A stretch of DNA of 64,000 nucleotides, from positions 35,063,105 to 35,127,104 of the forward strand of contig JAPTYO010000004.1 in NCBI GenBank assembly GCA_036873135.1. Reading direction: 5' to 3'. The notes below the pieces were generated by a model, which saw nothing but the letters and a program-made list of their open reading frames with translations, was not told the DNA's origin and did no database searches. Positions 44,908 through 57,545 of this stretch are shown here, in pieces; the stretch's first letter is position 1; each line of letters starts with the position of its first letter. The position numbers were made by a program, and so were the translations under genes. The DNA is from Clarkia xantiana subsp. parviflora (taxonomy: Eukaryota > Streptophyta > Magnoliopsida > Myrtales > Onagraceae).

Positions 44908-45679
44908 TTGAGTTGTTGAGGCGAGCAATGTTTTGACTCCTTCGAAGTTCAAGACCTCGTGGGTACTTAGTTTCCTTTGGTGGCTTTGTGCTGGGCGAGT
45001 ACCTGAAAATGGGTGGGGAAGACCCCTGATTTCACTCTGAAACTTAAGTCAGTAATAGATATCGAGAGAATATTGTAAAGTATATGATAGAACTTAGTCT
45101 TAAATAAATGAAAGTGAGCCCCTATTTATAGGGATATATTTACTGACTTTCTCAAGGAGGCGGCTACTATGCCTTGATTGGCTGTTTAATGGCGGTGGCT
45201 GCCTTCACTTGATTGGTTGAGAAAGACGGTGCAAAATCAGTAGGTGACGAGCAGGTCGCCAGCTGGTGCCAATTTCTTCAGAGGAAGGTTTTCATGGCAT
45301 AGAGGGCGGCAAGCAGGTCGCCAGCTGGTGCTCCTTCCTTCGAAGGGAAGTCTTCCCCGAGGCGGCGAGCAGGTCTCCACCTGTCCTTTCTTAAGAGGGA
45401 AGGTTTCTTCCAAGTATCTAATGGTCGACTCGACTTGACTCGTACTTTAGTAATGAAGATTTAATCCTCGACTTGACTTATACTTCAAAAAAGGGGAGCC
45501 TTGAATGAGTTTCTCGCATTGTCCTTTGTTGTCTGGTAGGTCGACTTCTGTTTGTAGGGTAGTCGACCATTCATCTTTGCCTCCTTATTCCGGACTTGAA
45601 TGGTCGATCATATGTTCTTTTGAGAACTCGACTTTTACTATTTCGACTCGTACTAGGCTGCCTCGAACCATATCCAACA
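44908..45679 (-). mobile_element. LTR D2, probably solo, minus strand
   Basis: On the minus strand it begins TGTTGGATATGGTTCGAGG, aligning with the start of D1, and carries CTATAAATAG near 45125-45135 and the shared U3 and R/U5 blocks. CTAGG flanks both sides (44903-44907 and 45680-45684), supporting a solo LTR insertion. About 772 bp. Confidence 0.65.
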
Positions 45680-45684
45680 CTAGG

Positions 45685-46790
45685 GAAGATTTGAAGAAGA
45701 AAAAGAAACGACGACAGAGAGAGAATCTTTAACAAAAAAATTGAATTGATACGTGTCATGATTCCACCACTAGTAGGTTCGACACGTGACACCACTCTTA
45801 TAGATAATTCTAGAAATACGAAACACGAATATATCAGAGCTTGACGCGTGCCGCCACCTCTTTAAAAAAGAGTCGACGCCAAATGTCTAGGGGTCAAGTG
45901 TTGAATCCGCTACGAATAACAACAAAGTCGTCGACCACGAATGTGAAGTCGACACCACTCCTTCCACCCGATAAGCCTATTAAGATCGAATACGGAACAC
46001 AATCGATAAGTTTCGGAGTTGAATCGTGGGTCATAACTCCACACTTTGCTCTTGCAGGTATCGACCAAGGCGGGACTAGGTCAACAAAAAAGTCAGGATT
46101 TAAGATTCAATGGTTATGTTCACATTTTAATGACCAGGGGCCACTACCCGTCTAAGTCCGACTCATGCATGGTCGATTCGGTATACCTCATGCATGATCG
46201 AGTCGGTATACGAGACTCGGAACTAGACCTAGTCCTTATTAGAACCATCATAATATTTTCATTTTAAATACTTTTATTTTTTGTGTTTCAAAGATTTTGA
46301 AAGAAAAAATGTTTAATTTATATATATTTAAATTATATTAATAATTTTAAAATCGTACTTTTGATCTATCGTGATACTTTTTATAAAAAAATATGTATTA
46401 TTTTATATTTGATTTAGAAATATTATAGTTTTGATAAAATTTGAGATTATTTACTATTATTATTTTATTTTATTATATAAAAGTTCAAGCTTTTTTTGTA
46501 ATTTTATTTTTAATCTTTTCCGTTAAATTTAAAAAAATAGGAGAAAGAAGTTACCAAATTAACTCAAAAGGAGAAGTTTTTTTTGGCTAAATCAAAATTA
46601 GAAGTTGAATTAGATTAGCAATTAGCTAAAGAAATTAGTTAATAATTTACACATCAGGTACAAATGGAACTAGCAATTTACTAGTTAGAAAAAAGAAAAT
46701 GGACTTCATCCCAAAAGTCTAGATAGATTTTTGTACGCGTTGGAGCGCAAAAGTTAAGTAATTTACCTGACGCGGTATGACGCCGTTGTA
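45685..46790. other. Intergenic
   Basis: 45700-46200 contains GTCGA/TCGAC-rich sequence resembling retrotransposon LTR material, without a clear boundary. 46270-46720 is AT-rich. No gene. Confidence 0.4.
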
Positions 46791-46794
46791 TTTT

Positions 46795-46803
46795 CCACGT
46801 GTC
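46795..46803 (+). promoter_or_regulatory. G-box / ABRE-like motif upstream of MICU
   Basis: CCACGTGTC, about 90 bp before the MICU start codon. CACGTG with an ACGTGTC core is a bZIP/bHLH-binding motif; a role here is inferred from position only. Confidence 0.45.
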
Positions 46804-46891
46804 CTCTTCACAAAAGTCGTCTCAGAAATCCATATAGCCCGAAAGGCGCCACTTTATCCACACTCTATCTAAACTCTAGTCGAATTAAGCC

Positions 46892-49800
46892 ATGCACTCT
46901 CTAAAATCTCTGAAACGATCTCAGCCGTCTGTTTTAATCCAACCGCTTCTCTCCCGCCACGTGACCACACAATCGCCGGCGCCGCGTCCCTCGTCGTCGC
47001 CCTCGCCGGCAATAAGCGCCACCGCCGCCGATAGCGAAGGAAACCGTGCTTCATCACATCTCCTGGAGTGGATCTCCAAAGTTGCGCTTGGCTCTGGCCT
47101 TGGCGTCCTCTACTGGCATTCCTCATCCCGACCCGAGTCAACGACCACCCTTTTGTCTTTCGCCGACTGGTCAGCTACTCCGGCGTCTGAGCCTACGGTC
47201 GACGATCGCCGACCGTTTTCTTTCTTTCAAAAGTTTTCTCTTCCTGAGATTAGCCCTAGATTCCTCTTTGGAGGTAGTAATTGCAATTGACACTATGCGG
47301 AATATTGAATTTCTTAGTTAAACGAAGCTTCCATGACTCAATTGTGACGTTTTTGTGAGAGCAGATGCATATAGAAGAAAAGTCTTCTTTAATTACGAGA
47401 AACGGATGCGCTTGCGGAGTCCTCCTGAGAAGGTATTCTATGATCTGACTAGGGCCGTTTTTGAGTTTCTTAACTTCATTTTATTTCTTTTGCAATATCA
47501 TCTTGAGAATTACCGTTACAATGATAGTTTAACACGGAATTGGCTATCTGTGATTGTAGTAGCATGTGATTGGCTCTATTTGATTGATCTCTCTCGTGTT
47601 AGAGTCGTTGAAATTCTAAGGCCAGTTGTGACAAGCAGAAATGAAACTTTTAGGTTATACTTGTAACTGGAAATAATTTAGTGAAATTGAAGATTGTATT
47701 AACATCTTTTATGATTTTGAGTTTCCCATGTCCAACATCAACTCTGGCATGCCTCTTAAAGATGCATAATGCAATGTTTAGATATTTACACCACCTCATC
47801 TCTACTGCGCGATGAAACTTTAAGGTTATTCAACTAATTTGTGTTGCCCATTCCTTATAGGTTTTTGAGTATTTTGCATCTGATGTAAGTCCAGAAGGAG
47901 AAGTACGGATGAAACCTGGAGATCTTATGCGAGCAGTTGTTCCTGTTTTCCCTCCATCTGAATCTAACCTTGTAAGAGATGGGTATTTGATAGGGGAGAG
48001 GAATCCTGGTGCTCTGAGATGTTCTCCTTCAAAGTTCTTTATGCTTTTTGACGTGAATGGTGATGGACACATATCCTTTAAAGAGTAAGATGCCACTCTG
48101 ACTCTTTTTGTTGCATGAAGCTATGACATGGTTTCTCTCTCTCTTGATTATTTCGTCTTTCAGGATATTGATTTCTGAATATTTTTGTATTCTTTATAAA
48201 ACAGGTATATATTTTTTGTGACACTACTTAGCATCCCGGAATCAAGTTTTTCAGTGGCATTCAAAATGTTTGATATCGACAATAATGGGTTTGTACAACA
48301 CTTTGTTACTTGAGAACTCTACTGAGAGGGTTAGACTCGGATCTTCATTTGACCGCCTTGCTAACAGAAATTCTATGTGCAGGGAGATTGACAAGGATGA
48401 GTTTAAGAAAGTAATGGCTTTGATGCGAGCCCATAATAGACAGGGATTACTTCACAGGGATGGGATTCGTCCTGGTCTTAATGTTCGTGGATCTGTTGAG
48501 GATGGTGGCCTGGTGGAGTACTTCTTTGGTGAGGATGGAAAGACACGCCTCCACCATGATAAATTTGTTCAGTTCCTGAGGGATCTGCAGGATGAGGTAT
48601 GTCAATAGCAAACTCATTGCATTCCAGACACCTCCACCAATAGAAGCAAAGTGTAAATGTTGTGTATAATTATGTATGGTGATTGAATGGGCAACTTTTG
48701 CACTCTTTATTTCTTAAGTGAACTGTATACATGCGTACATTAGGAAGTAATAGATACTGTAAGTAGTTTCCCCTGTTCATAGGTTAATAGTTGTCTTGGC
48801 ATATTCATCTAGGATTTATAAGTTATATTAGACAAATGCATCCTAAACCTTAATTTTAGGTGTTGCAAATTTTAATGTTGTGGAACTTCATCCGCTCTTA
48901 TGTGCGTGCTTACCTTAACCTCGAGTTGAGAATCTTTATTTGGGTGGCAGTTTCCTGCACTATCAAGGGTAGAGCTTACCTCTGCACTCTGCAGTCTGCA
49001 CCTGATGAGGCTGATTCCCAATCACAACAGAGTTACAGCACTTTTTAATAGTGGTTTGATGTTAGAGTGAATTTGCATGATCTTAAATCAAACTCATATG
49101 GCATGAGAAGCTTGTTAGGAGTTGGGCAATTTGAAACCAAAAGCACAAGCATTAGCCCATCTGGACATTCTCGGTCAAAGTTTCATATGGAACTTCTGCA
49201 AGCTTAAGTTTGAATATTATATCCCGGTAGGTAGTGGAACCCCTCTCACTTATAATGCTGCAGCGATACATTGCACTTAATCAACGTGGCACCGTCTAAT
49301 ACGTGAAGCAATATTATATGTCACTTTCTGGCAGCAAGATTATAATTTCTTTTAGATCTGGTGATTCTTATGTCTCCTTTGTAGTCTAAACCATGTGGTT
49401 GCTTACTATTTATAAATTTTTGTATCATCAGAAATAAAAGCTATTGGACGATCTTGCTTCTTATCTCTATTAAAACTATGTGATGTAGATGTTGAATCTG
49501 GAATTTTCTCATTATGACTACAAAGGACGAGGAACAATATCAGCCAAAGATTTTGCATTATCCATGGTTGCTTCAGCTGATATGGGTCAGTTGGACCGAC
49601 TGCTTGATCGTGTTGAGGAACTAGACAGTATTCCTCATCTGACTGATATGCGCATTAGTCTGGATGAGTTCAAGAATTTTGGGAAGCTTCGTAAGAAGTT
49701 GCATCCTTTTTCGTTGGCTCTTTTTAGTTATGGGGAAGTAAACGGTCTGTTGACAAGAAATGATTTCCAGCGAGCTGCATCCCATGTAAGTATTCAGTTG

Positions 49801-50112
49801 GTTCTTATCTGATGCACATAATTGATTCCTCATGGATACACGTCCACCAATCATCTGCAATGCATGAACCCTAACAGTTTGACGAAACGTTATTAGGTCT
49901 GCGGGATACAGATCAGTGATAATGTAGTGGAGGTGATATTTCATGTGTTCGACGTGAACAGGGACGGAAATCTAAGCTCAGACGAGTTTGTAAAAATCCT
50001 TCACAAACGAGAAAGGGATATCGGTCAGCCTTTGGGGGAGGGCTTATTTGGATTCTTTTCCTGTTGCTGGAACTGTGGAAATAAGCACTCTCTTGGACGG
50101 GTTCTTAAATGA
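46892..50112 (+). CDS. Mitochondrial calcium uptake protein (MICU), seven exons
   Basis: EF-hand regulator of the mitochondrial calcium uniporter. Exons: 46892-47273, 47365-47432, 47861-48084, 48205-48288, 48383-48596, 49489-49785, 49897-50112. Sum 1485 nt = 494 residues plus stop; all introns GT..AG and phases agree. The N-terminus is Arg/Ser-rich (targeting-type), followed by a hydrophobic stretch at about residues 60-75 (SKVALGSGLGVLYW) and the family block AYRRKVFFNYEKRMRLRSPP. EF-hand loops: DVNGDGHISFKE (214-225), DIDNNGEIDKDE (248-259), DYKGRGTISAKD (334-345, degenerate) and DVNRDGNLSSDE (442-453). Three canonical loops fit plant MICU. Intron 5 is the longest (about 890 bp). No lesion seen. 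Confidence 0.94.
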
Positions 50113-50685
50113 GAATGAGCCAGAGCAGTGCAGCTTTGCAGGTCGGTGGTCCATGAATTGTGTGTGTGGCTTTGATATTCGGTTCGGTTCTGCTCTGACT
50201 GTGTAGATAAGACATATATATATAGAAGTGTGCTATCAAGCTTCTTGACACCTTACTAAAAATAAAAGTGGGGGGACTTAGCAAAACCACATGCTGTTTT
50301 GAAGTTGTGCTACTGACTAGACTAGATTAGAGACTAGAACAGAAGTGTTTCCACGAGGAAGAGAAGAGGTTCCATCTTTCAAGTGACTACTCTAAGTGAA
50401 GCTAACTGCGTTTCTTTTACTTGTGTGAAGTCGAGCCCCCCCCAGTGCTGTGGGTAGAATTATGTTTGTTTGATAGGTGTACTTGTTCTTGCTCTTCTTC
50501 ATGTTTTAAGTGTATGTAGCAAAAAGGATTGCAGATTTCCTCTAAATTGATTGAGAATGTTGCTTGTGCTATCGATGACAACCTAAAGTCGTGTCGTTCT
50601 TGTTTTCTTTATATGAATTGTATTGGAATGACACTTAACTGCTGCATGTAATCTGGATTGATTGATTCTGTTCAATTTAACTCCA
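50113..50685. other. MICU 3' UTR and downstream
   Basis: Contains AATAAAAGTG near 50261, a possible polyadenylation signal. No further gene. Confidence 0.4.
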
Positions 50686-50689
50686 TTTG

Positions 50690-51110
50690 ACATTCCCCAA
50701 ACCAGTAGCGAGCCTTCTGATTCTTGCGATCACAGCTTTGGATTTCCATGATCTGAATTCTGGAGCCTCCAAAATCTGGGTAATGACATTACTGGCATCC
50801 GTTTCAACAATCACAGACGACCAGCCTTTACAAACAGCAAGCTTCAAACCTTCCTCACTGCTTCAGCAACCTCAGCATCAAGACTCTTGAACAAGCTTCC
50901 ACTGCCAGCTATCAAATCACCATCTGAATTTCTCACAATTGCAGCAGCAGCAGCAGCAGCCGTGCCTTGATCTCTTGATCGACTTCATCACTGTCATTGT
51001 AATCATCATAAATAGGATTATCAAAAGCAACAACAGAATCTACCTCAACATCATCATAATTATGATTATCTAAAGGGATCGCATCCGAGGCGATCTCGTC
51101 ATCATCCTCA
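50690..51110 (-). pseudogene. RNase H-like domain remnant, cut by Copia element 2
   Basis: Minus-strand reading gives AAAAIVRNSDGDLIAGSGSL, then SLDAEVAEAVRK and, after one frameshift, AVCKGWSSVIVETDASNVIT. This is the RVT_3 (plant RNase H-like) pattern with the conserved Glu-Ala and Glu-Thr-Asp blocks. Upstream (51000-51110) is acidic text in a different frame, interrupted by a (GCA)n microsatellite at about 50943-50961. The Copia LTR begins at 51111, so it may have truncated the gene. It could be a LINE tail or a host RNase H-like gene; no RT was found. Confidence 0.6.
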
Positions 51111-51295
51111 TGAAGAGGAAAATAAAGATTAGGAACCTAAGTCTTTACTTGTACAAGTTAGGGACCTAAGTGGCAGCTGTAGAAGTCTTTCCTGTTATCT
51201 GTTAGTTGCTACTTGATATAAATAGTCTTTCCTCTTGTACTGCAACGATTATCGAATAATAAAGATTCATTCCCCAATTCTGTTATCAGTTTACA
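51111..51295 (+). repeat. 5' LTR of Copia element 2
   Basis: Contains GATATAAATAG near 51216 as a TATA box and AATAAAGATTC near 51258 as a possible polyadenylation signal. Starts TG and ends CA. Confidence 0.88.
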
Positions 51296-51519
51296 TGGGG
51301 CTTCGTTTCCGCGTCTGAGATCGTTGATCGTCGCAATCATGGTGGGAGGATTGAATCAGCCTGATCAATGGCCTAGAGTTGGAGCAAATTAAGTTCCTCC
51401 GTTAAGCTCTCCAACAATCGTGTCCCACCGCCACCTCCGACTACGAATCGAACTCAATTCAATTAAGAGGTACTTCCTGAGTTCAGTTCTGAGGATCGTC
51501 TTTACCTCCATCCTTCAGA

Positions 51520-52740
51520 GATGCCCGACGCTTCTTTGATTGGTTTTCAGCTCACCGGAAGCGACAATTACCAAGTCTAGAGTAGATACTTAATTGATGC
51601 CTTAGTTTCAAAGCGGAAATTATGCTTCATTGATGGTAGTTATCCTCGTGAAGAGGTTCCTGAGAATCAGAAGTTTAGATGGAATAGGTGTAATGCTACC
51701 GTTAGAGGCTGGCTTACCACTTCCATTGTTTGTAGTATCTCTGCTGGTTTAATATACCATACGACTGCTGTTTCTATCTGGAGTGAAATGAATGAACAGT
51801 TTAGTAAAGTGGATAGGATGAGGATTTTCCATTTGAGCATAGAAATCTATCATGCTAGGCAATGAGTGCTGCCAATTTCTGATTATTTTGGCCATTAGAA
51901 GATTCTCTGGGATGAATTGAATGCTTTAGATGCCAATGCTTTGGCTGTGGATTGTGTTAATTCAACTGTAGTTTCAGCTCAGAAAGATACACAGAAGCTG
52001 ATCCAGTTTTTACTTGGACTTAATAATACTTATGGTGCTGTGAGAACTAATCTCTTGATGATGCATCATTTGCCCTTACTCAATGTTGCTTTTTCTATGC
52101 TTATCCAAGAGGAAAGCTAACGTTTAATTGTTGGTAACATCAATGATGGAGTTACTGAGAAGGGACCAATTTTATATGCTGCAAACAGTCAAAGTTACAC
52201 TCAGCCTAGCTCTCATGATACTCAGAGTTTTGGTAACTATGCTGGTGGCTCTCATGCTGGTAATTCCTCTGGGAATCAGAATTATGGTTCTTATGCTAGT
52301 AGTTCTTCTGGAAAAGGAGGTACTCATAGGTTTAAAAGCAACATAAAAGACTTTCTATGCACCTATTGTGGCAAAAAGGGGCATAAGGAAGATACATGCT
52401 GGAAGAAGAAAGGGGTACCAGATCATATTAAGAGAAGATGGGCTGCAAACAACACTTTCTATGGTTTTGACATGCACCCAGCAGCCACGCCTTCTCAGAT
52501 CCAGCAACCAAACGTGACTAATAGAGGTGGAGGAGTCACTACTACTACTAATCTAGGTGGTGAGAATAGTGCTCCCATAGCCATCAATCTTTTCTCTACA
52601 GCTCAATTAAGTCAGGTGATTCAGTATCTGATGCAGCAACAGCAAAAGGAGAGTACTTCTAATGTGTCAGGTATGATGTTTTGTGGGTCAGTTACTGCAT
52701 GTACTGATTCACTTTGGATATTAGACAGTGGTACTAGTCA
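51520..52740 (+). pseudogene. Copia element 2 gag, with stops
   Basis: Begins with MPDASLIGFQLTGSDNYQV then a stop in place of the expected Trp of the NYxxW motif. Later segments with a further stop or frameshift each: KLIQFLLGLNNTYGAVRTNL (51917-52120), then a Ser/Gly/Asn-rich linker and a CCHC knuckle CTYCGKKGHKEDTCW (about 52361-52404). A Gln-rich tail leads into the protease motif ILDSGTSHHMTC (about 52718-52753). Confidence 0.85.
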
Positions 52741-52761
52741 TCATATGACTTGCAATAGTTC

Positions 52762-55700
52762 ATGCTTACTGATCTGCAACCAAACATGATTCTTGAGAGA
52801 GTTGTTACTCTTCCTGATGGTCGTACGACTCCTATCACTCATTTTGGGACTTGTTATCTGATCGTACGACTCCTATCGTACGACTCTCTTATGTTGAAGA
52901 ATGTTTTATATGCTCCAGCATTTAAGTTCAATCTCATCTCGGTTTCACAATTATGCAAGGATTATGGTTACACTGTGGCTTTTCTTCCTAATCGTGTGGT
53001 TTTTCAGGACCACTTAAATGGGAGAGTAATGGGGATTGGCACATTAACCGAAGGGCTTTATACTTTTAGAAGACAGAAGGGGGAAGATGTCAAAGGATTG
53101 ATAACTTCAGCTGCAGATGGAGTTCAACAAGATGTGATGAAATGGAAGATAGCAGAAAATAAAGAACTGGTCTTATGGCATCAGCGATTTGGGCACACGT
53201 CAATTCAAAATCTAGAGAGATTCTTTGATTTCGAGTTTTCTAGTCAGACTTGTGTCAAGAATTGTTTTGTTTGTCCACAAGCTCGACAGACAAGGTTGTC
53301 TTTTCCTCTGAGAGAATCCAAAACTCATGGAATTTTTGAGTTAATTCACATGGATGTTTGGGGACCTAATCGTGTTCCTACTTTTGATGTATTTCGTTAT
53401 TTTTTTACTATAGTGGATGACTTCCGTCGAAGTACATGGGTGTTTCTATTACGAACAAAAGATGAAGTGGTTTTTCACTTGAAGAATTTTCTTCAACAAG
53501 TGAAAACTCAGCACAAGAGTACAGTAAAGTGTGTTCGCAGTGATAATGATACCGAGTTTTGTAATTCTCTTACCAAAGAGCTGTTTGAGTTCAATGGCAT
53601 CATACATCAAACAAGCTGTGTAAGAACTCCTCAGCAAAACAGGATTGTTGAACGAAAACATCGCCATCTTTTAGAGACGACAAGGGCTCTTAAAATCCAA
53701 GCAAGCATTCCAGATAAATAATGAGGTTGCTGTGTATTAACAACGTGCTATCTTCTCAACATGATGCCTTCTTCAGTCTTGGATGGTGGTATACCATTTG
53801 AGGTTCTATTTGGGCAACAAGTCAATTACAAACATCTAAGAATTTTTGGTTGTTTGTGTTTTGCTAAGGACCTACAACCTAGAGAAAAATTTCAGTCCAG
53901 ATCAATAATGGCAGCTTTCATGGGATACACACCTACTCAAGCAGGTTATAAATTGCTGAATCTTGAGACTGGTCAGTTTTTTGTGAATAGAGACGTCTTA
54001 TTCAGAGATGATGTGTTCCCATTTGAGTTCTAATGCTCAGCGGATCATAATCCTTCATTTGCTCAACCATCATCCTCTTTGCTGATTGATGACATTTTCA
54101 GTTCTCCAAGAGAAGAATATGAACTAGAAGAGGTTTTGGAACCTAACTTGGATGATATAGTTGGAGTTCCTACAGAGGACGTGGTTGACTTGCATGACAC
54201 GGTCACTACTATGCCAAGGAGATCAACAAGAGCATCAAGGATTCCCACACATCTCAAAGATTATGTTTTGTTGTGCAATACAGTATCATATGGTGTTGTC
54301 TCACCCACTTACAGATGTTTTCTTGGTTCTCTCGATAAAGTGACAGAACAAACTTCTTTTAAAGAAGCCAGCAAATATGTCAACTGGATTGCAGCTACGA
54401 AAGATGAAATTAAAGCATTACAAGAGAATCATACACGGGAAATGGTGCCTCTACCTGCAGTGAAAGTTCCAATTGGCTACAAATATGATGGCTCGATTGA
54501 ACGTTTCAAGGCAAGGCTAGTTGCAAAAGGGTATACTCAGAAGGAAGGGGTAGATTTCAAGGATACATTTTCACCCGTGGTGAAAATGGTGACTGTGAGA
54601 GTCATGTTAAGCATTGCTTCTGTGAAAAATTGGCCTCTCTATCGGCTAGACGTGAACAACGCCTTCTTGCAAGGTGATTTACAGGAAGAAGTCTACATGG
54701 ACATTCCACCTGGATTTGACTGTGAGAGTCATGTTAAGCATTACTTCTGTGAAAAATTGGCCTGTCTATCAGTTAGACGTGAACAACGCCTTCTTGCAAG
54801 GTGATTTACAGGAAGAAGTCTACATGGACATTCCACCTGGATTTGATGATCAAAAGGGAGATTCTGAACGACGTGTGTGCAGACTAACCAAATCTCTTTA
54901 CGGTTTGAAGCAAGCGTCGCGTCAGTGGAATATTAAACTTATAGAGTCGTGAATTCAGTTGGGCTACAAGAAAAACAAGTTTGATCATTACTCGCTTTTC
55001 AGCAAGTTCAGAGGGGATAAGCAGGTGCATTTGCTGGTATATGTCGATGACATTTTAATCACTGGCTCTGACGAGGATATGATAGACAGATTGAAGCTTG
55101 ATCTTCAGAATTATTTCAAGCTAAAGGATCTGGGTAGCTTGCAATTCTTTTTAGGTATGGAAGTAGCTCGTTCAAAGGATGGGATAGTCTTGAATCAAAG
55201 AAAATATGCGATTGAACTGATATCTAATGTTAGGCTGCTGAATTCAAAGGGTGCAGATACTCCAATTGAGCAGTATTTGAAACTTACTACACCGAATACG
55301 ACAAGCTTTTTAACTTGAACAAGGAGGATGAGCCACTTATTTGCGTTGAGCAATTCAGACGTCTTGTTGGTCGTCTTCTATATTTGACGATGACTCGCCC
55401 CGACATTGCTTTTGCTGTTCAGAATGTCAGTCAATTCGTTCATTCTCCGAAGAAATCTCATATGCAAGCTGCACTCAGAATAGTCAAATATGTGAAGAAG
55501 AATCCTGGCCAAGGACTGTTTTTCCCGGCGAAGAATGATATGTCTGAAATGATGGCTTATTGCGACAGTGACTGGGGAACATGTTGCATATCTCACCGCT
55601 CAGTGACTGGGTTTTGCATCAAACTTGGAGATTCAGTAATACCGTGGAAGTCCAAGAAACAACCAACCATTTCCAGGAGTAGTGCATATGCTGAATATCG

Positions 55701-55983
55701 GAGTATGGGGATGACAGTATCAGAAATCATTTGGATTTGTGGACTCTTGACAGAATTGAGACATGAGATGCGTAAACTAACATTGCTGCTATGTGATAAT
55801 AAAGCAGCACTGCAGATATCTGCTAATCCAATGTTGCACGAACGAACTAAACACATCGAGATATATTGTCACTTTGTTCGCGAAAAGTTAATTGAAGGTG
55901 TGATCAGCACTGGGCATATCAGATCCTTTGATCAGCTTGCTGATTTGTTTACAAAGGGTTTAGGAAAGGCTCAACATTTTTAG
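52762..55983 (+). pseudogene. Copia element 2 pol, broken
   Basis: Integrase is nearly complete at 52762-53721: WHQRFGHTSIQNLERF, then catalytic residues in HMDVWGP, VRSDNDTEF and RTPQQNRIVERKHRHLLE. A stop follows, then the integrase C-terminal part (53761-54033). RT at 54079-54804 has FKARLVAKGYTQKEGVDF and [20 protein letters not shown]; a 127-bp duplication then throws the frame. RT resumes at 54959 with LLVYVDDILITGSDEDM, stops near 55316, and RNase H runs 55315-55983 (MAYCDSDWGTC, SYAE-equivalent SAYAEYRSM, LLLCDNKAAL, RTKHIEIYCHFVRE). At least four lesions. Confidence 0.9.
54594..54847. repeat. 127-bp tandem duplication inside RT
   Basis: TGTGAGAGTCATGTTAAGCA recurs at 54594 and 54721, and the ~127-bp units end in CACCTGGATTTGA. 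The two copies differ at about six positions. 127 is not a multiple of three, so the RT frame is shifted. Confidence 0.9.
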
Positions 55984-56057
55984 TAGTTACAGCAATTTGG
56001 GATAAAAGACTTGTTTGCTGTTACAGAGGAGGAAGAAGAATAAGAAATAACGAAGAA

Positions 56058-56241
56058 TGAAGAGGAAAATAAAGATTAGGAACCTAAGTCTTTACTTGTA
56101 CAAGTTAGGGACCTATGTGGCAGTTGTAGAAGTCTTTCCTGTTATCTGTTAGCTGCTAATTGATATAAATAGTCTTTCCTCTTGTACTGCAACGATTACC
56201 GAATAATAAAGATTCATTCCCAATTCTGTTATCTATTTACA
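56058..56241 (+). repeat. 3' LTR of Copia element 2
   Basis: Matches 51111-51295 with about seven differences including one indel. Confidence 0.88.
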
Positions 56242-57545
56242 TCATTCAATTATTTCCCTAAAATACATTGTAAGTTAAAAAATTAACCGACTATTTTTCT
56301 AAATATCAAAATAAAGACATAATAACTTATACTAGTATTACGATAGTGTTCCGATTCGGTTGAGGCTCAGTTGATCCTTAATCGATTCTTGTCCGATTTG
56401 ACTGAATTTGTAATATTTATATACGTCATTAGTGCTTTACTTGTGATACTTTAAAAATTATTCAGTTAGCTTTGTACATTTGAAATATATTTAACTACAA
56501 TTTTGTAGAGATTGACTGAAAAAAGTAATAATATTATCGTTTTACAATATGCTGTACATCTTAATTACAATATGTTTTATGTTTTATATATATTTTTTTC
56601 CAAAAAATACAGTTATATATTAAAATTTTCAGAAAATAAAAATAAAAAATTTACAGCGTACCCCCATTGTAAATATCATGGGTACGCCACTGTTGCTAGA
56701 TGCACCATATTGTTTTTTTATGTTGCCAAATGCACCACTATGTTTTCAAATGTTGCCAGATGCATTATTATGTTAGTCAACAGTTAAATATTATGTAACA
56801 ATTGACAACGATCACATACTACTGACGTGAAATATATTTGACTTTTGATAATAATTTTAATACTATCAATTTAAAATTTATTTCAATATTTTTAGAATTT
56901 TCTTAATTTTTTTTGTAAGTTTTTTTTTTTGTTTGCTTTTTTAGTTTTTAATTTTTTATTTAGTTTATTATCTATTTTTTAAAAAAATTTAATTTCCATA
57001 TGACAATATCATAGTTTTGTTGTCAATTTCACGTCAGCAATATGTGTATCATCAATATTTTTACATTAAAATTTAACAAAAGATTAATAGAGTGGTGCAC
57101 CTAGCATTATTTTAAAACCTAAAAGTGCATTGAACAACATATATATTTTAGTATGATTGACGTATTGTATTTTACCTATACGGGCATATGTTCGACTTCC
57201 TGATCAAGGACATCTGCCCACAAATTATTTTATGTAATGTAAATATAGATATTCCCTACTTTTCATACCATGGGAAATCCACTCGGACATTTTTGCCCTG
57301 ATTGATACAACTCAATCAAACTAGTGGGATGCGACGTGATTTGGATTCAACTTCTTAACTCATCAACTAGAATGAGAAGTTGCTGCTCAAATGAATGCGG
57401 GGCTTTACTTAGTTTCACCGAGGGTTTAAGCGGTGATTAGGGACTGCCGGAACTCAAAGCATTTTAACAAAAAGGGAAATCGAGCCTTTTCAACTAACGA
57501 GAATAGAACTGTCATTGAAAGTAGACGCCATCAGATCCTGCCTAT
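56242..57545. other. AT-rich intergenic with orphan transposon end
   Basis: The minus strand from 56692 downward starts CAGTGGCGTACC and shares GGGTACGCT-type text with 3359. No gene; the 91-codon frame at 56512 is low-complexity. Confidence 0.35.

Larger units (their letters stand above)
51111..56241 (+). mobile_element. Copia element 2, short LTRs
   Basis: 185-bp LTR at 51111-51295 (TGAAGAGGAAAATAAAGATT..TTTACA) and 184-bp LTR at 56058-56241, about 7 differences by eye (~4%). Order: LTR, leader, gag, protease, integrase, RT, RNase H, purine-rich tract (GAGGAGGAAGAAGAATAAG), LTR. 5.1 kb, a full-length but defective element. The site after the 5' LTR (TGGGGCTTCG) is not the usual TGGTATCAGAG primer site. 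No clear target duplication. Confidence 0.93.

Noticed and set aside
48860..49048. 62-codon frame in MICU intron 5
   Set aside because: No homology; lies fully within an intron with good splice sites.
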